Part shown: positions 14,914 through 23,363 of the stretch, one piece after another | Layout of the letters: every line of letters starts with the position of its first letter | Position numbering within the stretch: position 1 is the stretch's first letter | From: JBBIMS01 sp964531645 | GTDB lineage: Bacteria > Acidobacteriota > Aminicenantia > JBFLYD01 > JBBIMS01 | NCBI GenBank assembly: GCA_964531645.1 | Contig: CAZHEF010000034.1 | Span: 1 to 27,684, forward strand | Length of the DNA: 27,684 bases | Direction: 5' to 3' | Notes under the pieces: model-generated | Databases searched by the model: none | What the model saw: the letters and a program-made list of their open reading frames with translations, nothing else | Told to the model about the DNA's origin: nothing | Position numbers and translations under genes: made by a program

Positions 14914-17900
14914 ATTTCCTTCAAAAAGGTTAAGCGGGTATTCCGCATCCAATTCCGAACTCATTTCCAGCTCAATGGTAATTTTTCCTTTTGAACTGTC
15001 TATAACTATTCTCCTTGCCCTTGAGTAATCCTCGTGGAGGGCAAGTTCTGCAATTTTATCAAGGGCAGACCTTCTTATCTCCCTCGAAATATTCCTTGCC
15101 CCATACTCTTCACTGTAACCATTCTTAGCTATTGTTTCGATTGCAGATTCAGTTATAACAAGCTCTTTTCCCTCCTTTAAAAGTCTTTTTCGAACATCTT
15201 CCAGTTGAAAGAGAACTATCTTTTTGAGATCATCCATGGTTAGAGGTTTGAAAAATATTATTTCGTCAAGCCTGTTCAAAAATTCTGGTGGAAAGTATCT
15301 TTTAATCTCCTTCATCAGCTGGGATCTTGAAACCTTGTTCATCTTTCCACTACTTTCGTAACCGACATTCACTTTTGAATAAAGGGCTGTTCCAATGTTG
15401 GATGTCATAATGATTGTGGCATGATCAAAGTAAGCGGTTTTTCCCCTTCCATCGGTGAGTCTACCAGCATCAAAGACCTGAAGGAAAATATTTAAAAGCT
15501 GGGGGTCTGCCTTCTCTATTTCGTCAATAAGAATGACACAATATGGTTTCTGTCTTACAAGATCTGTCAACTGATTCTGGTCATAATAGCCCACATATCC
15601 CGGAGGAGAACCAATAAGTCTTGAGTAAGTAAATCTCTCCATATACTCTGACATATCCAATCTTATAAGCTTATCTTCATCTCCAAACAACGCATCTGCA
15701 AGAGCCTTTGCAAGCTCTGTTTTCCCAACTCCTGTTGGACCTATGAAAAGGAAAACCCCATCAGGTCTTTTTGTGTGGGTGTCAAGATTGAGCTTTGCTG
15801 TTTTTATTGCCCTTGAAAGATTCTCAATTACCTCATCCTGCCCTACCACTCTTTTTCTCAATGTTTCCTCAAGGGTTGAAAGTCTTTCTTTCATGGATGT
15901 GGAAATCTTTGCAATGGGAATTCCACTGAGTTCTGAAATAACCTCTGCAAAATCCATCTCCCTAACAGTATTGTCTTCCTTTTCACCCCTTGAAAATTTA
16001 AGGGCTACCTTTGAGGATGCCCTATCCAGGACATCGAGGGCTTTATCCGGAAGGAATCTATCCCTCAGATAAATTTTTACATTCTCTACAAGTTTTGGTA
16101 TGTCATTTAACCATATTCTCACATTATGATGTTCCTCCATGGAATCCTTTCTGCTAAAAATAATTTTTATTGTATCTTCAACCGGGAGTTCCTCAAGTTT
16201 TATTGTCTGGAAATTCCTTATAAAGGACGGCTCCTTTTCAAGGGAATTTCTGTATTCTTCAAAATTTGAAGTGGCTATAATCTGTATTTCTCCCTTTTCC
16301 ATTGCTGGCTTTAGAAGCGAAACCACATCTATGCCACTCGTCCTAACAGTCATATTGGAAGAGATGGTATGGATATCATCTATAAATGAAATACAATTCT
16401 CCTCTTTTATTCTCTTCAAAAGTTTCATAATCCTTTCCTCAAATTGCCCTCTCAGCTTTGCGCCAGCAATCAGAGGAGAGAATGAAATCTGAATTATCCT
16501 TTTCCCTTTAAGTTTTTCTGGAACATCACCACTTCTAATTTTCTGAATAAGTCCATAAACAAGGGAGGATTTTCCAACCCCCGAGTCACCAAGTATCATT
16601 ATGTTGTTTTTCGTTTTGCAAAGCAAGATCTCTATCATCTGCTCAATTTCACCATCTCTTCCTATGATGGGAAAAGATTGCTCTTGAAAAGACGAGGTTA
16701 GATCAACCAAGCATTCTTCAAGGATTGCGCTATCCTCATCCTTCTGGGAATCTTTTGCAAGCAATTCCTCCTGAACTCTTCTCAATTTTTCTTGAACCCT
16801 TCCATAAGGATTTATTTTTAATGATAATTTATAAAAGCGAGAAGCCTCACTAAAATTCCCATCTTTTTTATAAGCATCTCCGAGAATCTCAAAAGCTGAG
16901 CTGAATCCTGGATCTCTATTTGTCAAAGATAATAAAATCCTCAGAGCATTCTTTACCGCTCCAATATTAAGATATATTCTCGCAAGAACTAATTCGAGAT
17001 AAGGAAAGGAACCTGAAAGGGTTGAAAAAGTTTCTATTTCTGATATACCTTCCGAAAATCTATTTTCCTCGATAAGTTTTAAACCGTTTGAAAGTATTGG
17101 ATAGTTATATGATTCCTTCTTCGCCTCGTGGAATTTTTGAGCCTTTGAGATGTTCAACTGAAAAAGGAAAAATCTTCCGAGAGCATATCTTCCTTCCTCG
17201 CTTTCCATCTCCTTCCCTCTCTTCCAGTCAAAATATATCCCTCCTTTACCATCAACTATGGAATTTAGTAAATATATATTCCTTTCTTTCCCTTTTGACT
17301 TTTCAATAATGAATGGACGAAGAGGGACAAGAATTTCTTTTTCCCTTATCCAGTAATAAAGATTCTGCTCAACGAACTTTTCCTTTGTTTTTACTATCTC
17401 CTCTTTGAAATTTGAAAAATTGAAAAGAGTAAAAATTTCTCCTCTGACCTCAACAGGGCAAACAATTTCACCCTTTAAATGGAATGAGAGAAAACCAAGA
17501 TAGTTTATAAAAGTCCTTATAAAATCGCCTGTAAACCTTTTATTCCCTCCCTCTGATATGAAGTAAAAGGAAGATATGAGCTCCCTTAGAAATTTCAAAT
17601 AGTTATTTTTCACATCCTCTCCCATTAGTTTAGGAGAATCAATGAATAGTGATGTGCTGAATTCCTTGAAGTAAATTTCCTGAAGATGAAGGGATTTCTC
17701 CACTGTTAAAGATTCAAAATCTTTGAAAAATTTCGATAGAGAATCCGAACTCCTTTCCTTATAAAAAATTTCTGAGAGGCAGATATTTCCGAGAAAGGAT
17801 GTAAAAGATTTAAAAAGATTGTCAATATAGCCAAAAGGGTCTTTTTCTATTATGACTGACTCAGAAATTAAAAAAGGGTATCTCCTTATAAGATCCTGCA

Positions 17901-17925
17901 ATGGACGGAACTCTAATGTTATCAC
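14902..17925 (-). CDS. Clp/Hsp100-family double AAA+ ATPase with TPR N-terminal region
   Basis: A 1007-aa protein. Residues 1-270 match no family I recognise; 280-385 form about three TPR-like repeats. D1 (about 415-640) has Walker A GDSGVGKSS (446-454, Lys452) and Walker B with Asp516-Asp517, where Glu is usual. Its pore loop reads KLRG (490-493) where most Clp proteins have KYRG, and RNF (570-572) replaces the RRF arginine-finger pair. D2 (about 690-985) is canonical: Walker A GPTGVGKTE (729-737), Walker B IDEIEKAD (800-807), pore GSPPGYVGY (772-780), Arg885 finger and GAR sensor 2 (942-944). There is no ClpB-type middle domain and no Clp N domain. VGY at 854-856 sits where ClpC has its ClpP-docking VGF. 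It should be an ATP-driven unfoldase or remodeller, perhaps with a TPR-recruited client. The start is GTG, without a Shine-Dalgarno sequence. Confidence 0.85.
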   Translation of the reverse strand: MITLEFRPLQDLIRRYPFLISESVIIEKDPFGYIDNLFKSFTSFLGNICLSEIFYKERSSDSLSKFFKDFESLTVEKSLHLQEIYFKEFSTSLFIDSPKLMGEDVKNNYLKFLRELISSFYFISEGGNKRFTGDFIRTFINYLGFLSFHLKGEIVCPVEVRGEIFTLFNFSNFKEEIVKTKEKFVEQNLYYWIREKEILVPLRPFIIEKSKGKERNIYLLNSIVDGKGGIYFDWKRGKEMESEEGRYALGRFFLFQLNISKAQKFHEAKKESYNYPILSNGLKLIEENRFSEGISEIETFSTLSGSFPYLELVLARIYLNIGAVKNALRILLSLTNRDPGFSSAFEILGDAYKKDGNFSEASRFYKLSLKINPYGRVQEKLRRVQEELLAKDSQKDEDSAILEECLVDLTSSFQEQSFPIIGRDGEIEQMIEILLCKTKNNIMILGDSGVGKSSLVYGLIQKIRSGDVPEKLKGKRIIQISFSPLIAGAKLRGQFEERIMKLLKRIKEENCISFIDDIHTISSNMTVRTSGIDVVSLLKPAMEKGEIQIIATSNFEEYRNSLEKEPSFIRNFQTIKLEELPVEDTIKIIFSRKDSMEEHHNVRIWLNDIPKLVENVKIYLRDRFLPDKALDVLDRASSKVALKFSRGEKEDNTVREMDFAEVISELSGIPIAKISTSMKERLSTLEETLRKRVVGQDEVIENLSRAIKTAKLNLDTHTKRPDGVFLFIGPTGVGKTELAKALADALFGDEDKLIRLDMSEYMERFTYSRLIGSPPGYVGYYDQNQLTDLVRQKPYCVILIDEIEKADPQLLNIFLQVFDAGRLTDGRGKTAYFDHATIIMTSNIGTALYSKVNVGYESSGKMNKVSRSQLMKEIKRYFPPEFLNRLDEIIFFKPLTMDDLKKIVLFQLEDVRKRLLKEGKELVITESAIETIAKNGYSEEYGARNISREIRRSALDKIAELALHEDYSRARRIVIDSSKGKITIELEMSSELDAEYPLNLFEGNKKS

Positions 17926-17932
17926 AAAAAAA

Positions 17933-17961
17933 ATAATAACAGTTTATCAAAAAAATGTAAA
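17933..17961 (-). promoter_or_regulatory. Promoter of the Clp-like gene
   Basis: Minus strand TTTACA at 17961-17956 (five of six), 17-base spacer, TATTAT at 17938-17933 (five of six). The -10 ends seven bases before the GTG start, so the mRNA would be leaderless or nearly so. Confidence 0.65.
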
Positions 17962-18050
17962 GGCAAAGAATAACTGAAGTTTCCTGAATTTTAATTGGTC
18001 TATCTTAAGAAGATATAGAAATGATCGAGAAACTGAGAGCAGAAGGTCTT

Positions 18051-18330
18051 GAATAACCAATAACCAAATACCAATAACTAATGCTCCAAGCTACATGCTA
18101 AAAGCTCACAGCCAACAGCTATCAGCAAAAATTTTTTAACCTGTCTCGCTTTTCTCGCAGTTAATTCATTTTACATTTTAAAATTTTAAATTTTCAATTT
18201 TAAATTTCCAATACTCTTCTTTTCCTCGCTGTCTCCTGTAAGCTGTTAGCTAATAGCAATATTTGGAGTTTGGGTATTGGAAAGTTGGTTATTGGAGCTT
18301 ATTTGGAGCTTGGTTATTGGTGCTTGGTGA
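18051..18330. repeat. Long imperfect inverted repeat block
   Basis: The left side (18051-18091) has tandem variants of AATAACCAAT and a GCTCCAAGC word. The right side (18264-18327) has their complements, ATTGGTTATT-like and GCTTGG-like words, again in tandem. Inside, AACAGCTATCAGC near 18115-18125 faces AGCTGTTAGCTAATAGC near 18241-18257 as a second, inner pair. The centre is A/T-only sequence. The whole could fold into a long interrupted stem. Confidence 0.6.
18144..18158 (+). repeat. Dispersed 15-bp word, copy 2
   Basis: TCTCGCTTTTCTCGC is the exact reverse complement of 3970-3984. A shorter related word, CTTTTCTCGC, recurs near 18433-18442. Confidence 0.5.
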
Positions 18331-18456
18331 TTTTTAACCTTTGAGGTGATAGAACTCATTTCTGTCACTCCTTTCATAACCTTCATAAATTAAGGAAACT
18401 CCAGAAAGAATAAAAGCTACAAGCCTTCTAACTTTTCTCGCCAGTCTCCCTTTTAG

Positions 18457-19329
18457 CTAAATCTTCTTACTTTCCCAAAATAGCCAGAGTTCTCTTTGAG
18501 ATGCCCAGAACACAAACTTTATCCATATTCTAATCAAAAGTATTAGCTGGTAAATGGCAAAACCCAAAAGAATAGAGAAGAAAGATGATGAACGAAGGAA
18601 AAATGGAGAAATGAAAATATATAGTCCGAGAGGGACGATATTCAAGAATATCGTGTAAATATAAAGGGAAAGAGTGGGAAAAAGATTTTCAAAGATGTAA
18701 ATTATTGTGTAAAAAAGTTCAGCAAGAACACTGCCTGAATCCTTTGCGACTATTCTTATTTTAGCAACATCGAAAGAAAGATTTATTATGGAAAAAATAA
18801 AAAAGGAAAATATGTATATCAGGAATTTTGAAAAAATTAATTTGACTTCCTCCACTACATATATTTTTTCAAAATGAGGGATAATGTAAAGTTTGATTAT
18901 TAAGAATGGGATTAGGTAAAAAGGTATTGAGAGAATGAAAAGTCGAAAAAATCTGAAAAAGAAATCGTAACAACCAGATAGAAAAAACATGAAATCGTAG
19001 GAACGCCCCCCCCTTGAAAGAACCTTTATTGCTCCACCTGAAAGAAATATATAAGTTAAAATAAATAAAGGTGAAAAGACAATTAAAAGGTTTTTTGAGG
19101 TTGATGAAAAATCAGGATTAGAAATTCCCATAAATTGAAAAAAGTAGGGGTCAAAACTTTTAAGAAATTTCTCGCCTTCGGTTGACTTGGAAAGAAAAGA
19201 CTCCATATTCAAAGTGATAAATAGTGAGAGGAAGAATGAAAAAACAAAGTTCGGAATAAAATACCAAAAAATTCCTTTTTTTGTTATTGATGTCCTTTCT
19301 ATTCCATAGAACAGAAACCTGAAAGTCAT
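18457..19329 (-). CDS. Six-TM inner-membrane protein coupled to SppA
   Basis: A 290-aa, very Phe/Ile-rich integral membrane protein with likely helices at about 20-41, 80-98, 127-150, 167-185, 218-241 and 249-275. The loop SFDVAKIRIVAKD (185-197) after the fourth helix recalls a conserved Asp-x-Ala-[KR] motif of several uncharacterised six-helix bacterial families, but I cannot name one firmly. Its ATG overlaps the stop codon of sppA by one base (TAATG), so it is translationally coupled to it and probably expressed only with it. It may be a membrane partner or an unrelated passenger. No catalytic motif is visible. Confidence 0.75.
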   Translation of the reverse strand: MTFRFLFYGIERTSITKKGIFWYFIPNFVFSFFLSLFITLNMESFLSKSTEGEKFLKSFDPYFFQFMGISNPDFSSTSKNLLIVFSPLFILTYIFLSGGAIKVLSRGGRSYDFMFFLSGCYDFFFRFFRLFILSIPFYLIPFLIIKLYIIPHFEKIYVVEEVKLIFSKFLIYIFSFFIFSIINLSFDVAKIRIVAKDSGSVLAELFYTIIYIFENLFPTLSLYIYTIFLNIVPLGLYIFISPFFLRSSSFFSILLGFAIYQLILLIRIWIKFVFWASQRELWLFWESKKI

Positions 19330-21011
19330 TAATTTATCTTTATCAATAATGGCATCAAAGCGAAAACTTCTCCTCTTGAATGGGAAATGGAGTTGATAAA
19401 GGAAAGAATAGCCCTCATTTCTGTTGAAGATTCTAAATCAGCCATTGAGAAAATTCTTTCGAAAAATTTCTTCCTCTTCGGATAGAAGACAATTTCAACC
19501 TCTTCCTTTTCAGAGATAGAAGCCAGTTCTTTTAATTTTGATATTGCTTCATCGAGTCCTCCCAGCTGATCAATCAACTTTAGAGATTTTGCCTGTTCGC
19601 CAGTCCACACCCTCCCCTTTCCTATCCTATCAACCTCTTCGATGGTGATATTCCTGCACTTACTAACTCTATTTTTGAACTCCTCATAAATCCAGCGGAT
19701 CTCTCTTCTTATTTTTTCCCTTTCCTCTGGCGTAAATTCCCTGTAATCGGAGTAAATGTCTGAGAATTTTCCCCTCTTTACAATCTCCATTGTTACTCCT
19801 ATTTTGTCATAAAAACCTCTGAGATTGATTTTTCCACCGATCACCCCTATTGAAGCGGTCAGAGTAGAAGGCTGAGCTACAATCCAGCTGGACTCAGTTG
19901 CAATCCAGTATCCACCAGAGCCTGCGACATCGGACATTGAAATTACAAGAGGCTTCTTCTCTTTAATATTTTTTGCTCCTCTTAAAATTATATCCGATGC
20001 AGTTGCAGAACCTCCAGGAGAATCTATCCTCATAACAACTCCCTTTATCGAATTATCTTCTTCTATCTCCTTCATAATCTTTCTCATTGTCTCAGAACCC
20101 ATAACATAACCGCCAAAGATCGGATCGATCCCACTCTCTCCCAAGTTGATTGAACCGACTGCATAAAGAACTGCTATTTTCTTCCTTCCCATAAATCTTG
20201 CCTGCTTTAAATAAGGCTTTAATTTTATAAGATTCTTCTCCTTAACCTCCTTTAAAACCTCATCTTCGTATAATAGTTTATCGACAAGACCTTTTTCTAA
20301 TGCCTCTGGAGCTGTAAATGGACCTCTGTCTATAAGTGATTTTATCTCTTCAATTTTTTTCTTCCTTCCTTCAGAAATTGTTTTTAAAAATGAACCATAA
20401 ATACTATCCATAAGAGACTCCATCATCTCTTTGTGGGCAGTAGTGAACTTATCCTCTGTGAAAGTGTTGGAAGCTGTCTTATACTCCTCTATATGCTCGA
20501 GCTCAGCCTTAATCCCCAATTTATCCAGTGTTCTTTTCAAAAAAACCGACTGGGATGCAAGTCCATTGAGCATCAAAAAACCTGAGGGATTTAGATAGAT
20601 CTTATCTGCAGAACTGGCAATCATGTATTCGAGATTCCCCATACTCTCACTGTAAACAACAACTTTTTTTCCAGTGCTCCTGAAATTTCTAATAATCTTA
20701 GCTATCTCCTCCGCTTTTGCAGGTCCTGCACCGAGAGGCCCCAGCTTTATGTAGATACCTTCTATCTTTCTATCTTTGCTCGCATACCGGAGAGAAATCC
20801 ATAAATCCTTCATCTTAAGAGAAGAGGGCCTCAAAAAAGGAATTTCAGGAGTTTCCTCTTCAATTAAACCCGTGAGATTCACAGAAAGAAATCCTTTTTC
20901 CGGTAATTTTTCCTCCTGAATGAATGGGATTAAAAATAATGAAAGGATAAATAGGATAATGAAAAAAGCAAAGATGAAAATAACAATCAAAATAGCTGTA
21001 TTCCTTTTCAT
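19329..21011 (-). CDS. sppA: Signal peptide peptidase SppA, long (67K-type) form
   Basis: A 560-aa tandem-repeat S49 serine protease that degrades cleaved signal peptides in the membrane. One N-terminal transmembrane helix (about 6-30) anchors it. As in the E. coli long form, the dyad is split: general-base Lys178 in EEYKTAS of the first S49 half and nucleophile Ser365 in DVAGSGGYW of the second half, with the conserved IDSPGGSA at 329-336. Residues 275-500 form the catalytic half with the TASIGVIGG segment (385-393). The start ATG has GAGGTGA four bases upstream and a good promoter. The order sppA then the six-TM gene, with overlapping codons, marks a two-gene operon. Confidence 0.95.
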   Translation of the reverse strand: MKRNTAILIVIFIFAFFIILFILSLFLIPFIQEEKLPEKGFLSVNLTGLIEEETPEIPFLRPSSLKMKDLWISLRYASKDRKIEGIYIKLGPLGAGPAKAEEIAKIIRNFRSTGKKVVVYSESMGNLEYMIASSADKIYLNPSGFLMLNGLASQSVFLKRTLDKLGIKAELEHIEEYKTASNTFTEDKFTTAHKEMMESLMDSIYGSFLKTISEGRKKKIEEIKSLIDRGPFTAPEALEKGLVDKLLYEDEVLKEVKEKNLIKLKPYLKQARFMGRKKIAVLYAVGSINLGESGIDPIFGGYVMGSETMRKIMKEIEEDNSIKGVVMRIDSPGGSATASDIILRGAKNIKEKKPLVISMSDVAGSGGYWIATESSWIVAQPSTLTASIGVIGGKINLRGFYDKIGVTMEIVKRGKFSDIYSDYREFTPEEREKIRREIRWIYEEFKNRVSKCRNITIEEVDRIGKGRVWTGEQAKSLKLIDQLGGLDEAISKLKELASISEKEEVEIVFYPKRKKFFERIFSMADLESSTEMRAILSFINSISHSRGEVFALMPLLIKIN

Positions 21012-21030
21012 TTTTCACCTCGCAGTTTTG

Positions 21031-21059
21031 ATTATATAACTTCAGATAATTTTTAACAA
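21031..21059 (-). promoter_or_regulatory. Promoter of sppA
   Basis: Minus strand TTGTTA at 21059-21054 (four of six), 17-base spacer, perfect TATAAT at 21036-21031. The leader is about 13 bases and includes the Shine-Dalgarno sequence. It is divergent from the promoter at 21068. Confidence 0.7.
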
Positions 21060-21067
21060 TACAATCT

Positions 21068-21096
21068 TTGACATTCATTTCTGAGCTTTATAGAAT
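21068..21096 (+). promoter_or_regulatory. Promoter of the sulfatase-fold/TPR gene
   Basis: Perfect TTGACA at 21068-21073, exactly 17 bases, then TAGAAT at 21091-21096 (five of six). Transcription would start at about 21103, leaving a leader of three or four bases before the ATG at 21107. There is no Shine-Dalgarno sequence. Confidence 0.75.
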
Positions 21097-21106
21097 TAGA
21101 TTATCG

Positions 21107-23332
21107 ATGAAAGTGAACTTTTCGAATCCATTCAATGCCTCAGGAAATCCTATTCTTTTTAAGTTTCTCTTCTTAATCGGCTTCTTCTTTATCTTCTTCA
21201 CAAATTGTCAGACGAAATTGGATTACTTAATAAAAAACCCTGTAATAATTATTTCAGTAGATACTTTAAGGGCAGACCATCTCAGATGTTACGGATATAA
21301 GAAAATTCAGACTCCGAACATAGATTCCCTTGCAAAGGACGGGGTTCTCTTTGAAAATGTTATTTCACCAGTCCCTCTTACACTTCCCTCTCATGTTTCT
21401 ATCTTATCTGGACTTTATCCATTTGAACATGGAGTGAGAGACAATGTCGGATTTGAAGTTCCAAAATCTTTAAAAACTCTTCCGATTATTTTTAAAGAAA
21501 AAGGGTTTCAAACTGCTGGAATTGTATCCGCTTTCGTTTTAAGGAAAGAAACAGGAATTTCTCGTGGATTTGATTTTTTCGATGATAAAATGGAAGGGAA
21601 AATAGGTAAATTTTCAATGGGAGAAGTTCAGCGAAACGGCGAAAATTCTTTAAAAATAGCAAAGGAAAGGTTGTCCTCATTATCGAATAATGAATTCTTT
21701 CTTTTCTTTCATATCTATGAGCCACATACCCCTTATGAACCTCCAGAGCCATATAAAAGCAAATATCGAGATAATCTATACGATGGTGAAGTTGCCTATT
21801 CAGATTTTATTATTGGAGAATTGATAGAATTCTTAAAGAAGCAAGGGCTTTACAAGAAATCACTCGTAGTTTTTACTTCTGACCATGGAGAAGGGCTCAA
21901 AGAACACGGAGAAATTGAACATGGCATATTTTTATACAACAGTACCATCCATGTTCCTCTTATCATCAAATTCCCTGAAAATAGATTTAAAGGGATGAGG
22001 ATAAAATCTTTAGTGAGTCTCATAGACATATATCCAACCATTCTTGAGCTTTATGGAATTGAAAATAGCAGATCTTCAGGAATCTCCCTTTTAGAACTCG
22101 TTAAAAAAAACCCTGAGAAAAAAGAAAGGGCTATTTATAGCGAAACTTTTTATCCTCGATATCATTTTGGATGGTCGGAATTAAGAAGTTTGAGATATAA
22201 GAATTTCAAGTTTATAAAAGCTCCAAAACCAGAACTTTACGACATTGAAAAAGATCCAAAAGAAGAAAAGAATTTGATTAATGAAGCTAATGAAATTACA
22301 TCATTCCTGAGAACAAGACTTTCCCATATTTTAAAGAATGAAATTCCCTCAAAAATTGGAGAGATTGACCCTGAGACTGCAGAAAAACTTCATTCCCTTG
22401 GATATGTAGGAGTTTTAAACCTTGAAATAAAGAATGATTCAGAACTTCCCGATCCTAAAGATAGACATTATCTTCTATCTTATATCGGAAAAGCCGTATT
22501 CTTTTCAAATATAGGAAAGGATGACGAAGCTGTTAATGTTTTTAAAGAAGTCCTTAATAAGGATAGTAATATGATAGATGCATGGGCTTTACTTGCAAGA
22601 TCCTACACAAAATTAGAGAAATGGAAAGAAGCTACTGAGGCTTACAAAAAAGCCATAGAGCTAAGTCCAAATAATCCAACTCTCATCTTCCAGATGGCAA
22701 AAATTTTTGATACATTAGGCGATTATGAAAAAGCCATAGAAAATCTTGATTTAGCCCTTGAAATAAAACCTGATATGGGAAGAGCACATGCTTTGAAAGC
22801 AAAGATATATTTTTATAAAAATGATTTTAAAAATTCCATCTCAAATATAGAAAAAGCACTATCAATAAATCGAGAACTTCCTCTCCCTTACTACATAAGA
22901 GGACTTATTTATCTAAAAGAAGGAAGAGAGGATCTTGCGGAAAAGGAATTTCAAATGACAGAAAGATACGAAGAGGAGGGTTCCTTCCATTCTCTTCATT
23001 TCAATTTGGGTATTTTTGCTTATAAAAGAGGAGATATTAAAAAAGCTATTGAAGAATACGAAAAGGAAATCAAATATTACCCTGATAATTTTATGGCTAG
23101 GACTAATCTTGCTCTCCTTTATAGAAAAACAGGACTTCTTGATAAAGCATTGGAAAACTTTGAGATCCTCACAAAATACTGGAAAGACTCTCCACAACCT
23201 TATATTTTTCTTGTCGAGACTTATGCAGGAGTTGGAGATTACGAAAGAGCTAAAGAGTGGTTATATATTGGACTGAAGAAATTTCCGAATGATTTGAAAT
23301 TAAAAGAAATGAAAAATGCTTTGATAAAATAG
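21107..23332 (+). CDS. Membrane-anchored sulfatase-fold (alkaline phosphatase superfamily) protein with C-terminal TPRs
   Basis: A 741-aa exported protein (numbered from ATG 21107). A hydrophobic segment (about 16-33) ends in Phe-Thr-Asn-Cys34, a poor lipobox, so it may be a lipoprotein or simply anchored. Residues 45-400 are the sulfatase domain: SVDTLRADH (50-58) gives two metal Asp, SDHGEGLKEHG (258-268) gives Asp259 and His260, and His207 lies in the segment before. The nucleophile motif, normally Cys/Ser-x-Pro-Ser-Arg, reads Thr92-Leu-Pro-Ser-His96. With Thr it cannot form formylglycine and is unlikely to be a classical sulfatase; a phosphodiesterase or phosphoglycerol-transferase role is possible. 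Residues 453-737 hold about seven TPR units. The start at 21107 is chosen because the upstream TTG is the -35 box. Confidence 0.85.
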   Translation: MKVNFSNPFNASGNPILFKFLFLIGFFFIFFTNCQTKLDYLIKNPVIIISVDTLRADHLRCYGYKKIQTPNIDSLAKDGVLFENVISPVPLTLPSHVSILSGLYPFEHGVRDNVGFEVPKSLKTLPIIFKEKGFQTAGIVSAFVLRKETGISRGFDFFDDKMEGKIGKFSMGEVQRNGENSLKIAKERLSSLSNNEFFLFFHIYEPHTPYEPPEPYKSKYRDNLYDGEVAYSDFIIGELIEFLKKQGLYKKSLVVFTSDHGEGLKEHGEIEHGIFLYNSTIHVPLIIKFPENRFKGMRIKSLVSLIDIYPTILELYGIENSRSSGISLLELVKKNPEKKERAIYSETFYPRYHFGWSELRSLRYKNFKFIKAPKPELYDIEKDPKEEKNLINEANEITSFLRTRLSHILKNEIPSKIGEIDPETAEKLHSLGYVGVLNLEIKNDSELPDPKDRHYLLSYIGKAVFFSNIGKDDEAVNVFKEVLNKDSNMIDAWALLARSYTKLEKWKEATEAYKKAIELSPNNPTLIFQMAKIFDTLGDYEKAIENLDLALEIKPDMGRAHALKAKIYFYKNDFKNSISNIEKALSINRELPLPYYIRGLIYLKEGREDLAEKEFQMTERYEEEGSFHSLHFNLGIFAYKRGDIKKAIEEYEKEIKYYPDNFMARTNLALLYRKTGLLDKALENFEILTKYWKDSPQPYIFLVETYAGVGDYERAKEWLYIGLKKFPNDLKLKEMKNALIK

Positions 23333-23358
23333 AAGGGAGGAGCAAAAGCTCCTCCCTT
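23333..23358. terminator. Strong bidirectional terminator
   Basis: An 11-bp perfect stem, AAGGGAGGAGC (23333-23343) with GCTCCTCCCTT (23348-23358), around an AAAA loop. It lies between two convergent genes, directly after the TAG of the sulfatase-fold gene and five bases from the stop of the barrel gene. AATTTT follows on the plus strand and a CTATTTT run on the minus strand. Confidence 0.85.
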
Positions 23359-23363
23359 AATTT

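Larger units (their letters stand above)
17962..18456. other. Gene-free, repeat-rich stretch
   Basis: No frame is credibly coding. The stretch is built from short recurring words (TTATTGG, GGAGCTTGG, AGCTGTTAGC, TTTTCTCGC, AAATTTTAAA) in both orientations. The organised part is annotated as the inverted repeat at 18051-18330. Confidence 0.6.

Noticed and set aside
14902..17925. Naming the ATPase ClpB
   Set aside because: It lacks the ClpB middle domain and Clp N domain, and D1 is altered; a ClpB label would imply a disaggregase role that is not supported.
18051..18330. CRISPR array in the repeat-rich block
   Set aside because: Repeats are short, imperfect, of both orientations and unevenly spaced, with no spacers of constant length and no cas genes.
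21068..21106. TTG start 39 bases upstream for the sulfatase-fold gene
   Set aside because: The TTG is the first half of a perfect -35 box (TTGACA) and would not be transcribed from the promoter found there.
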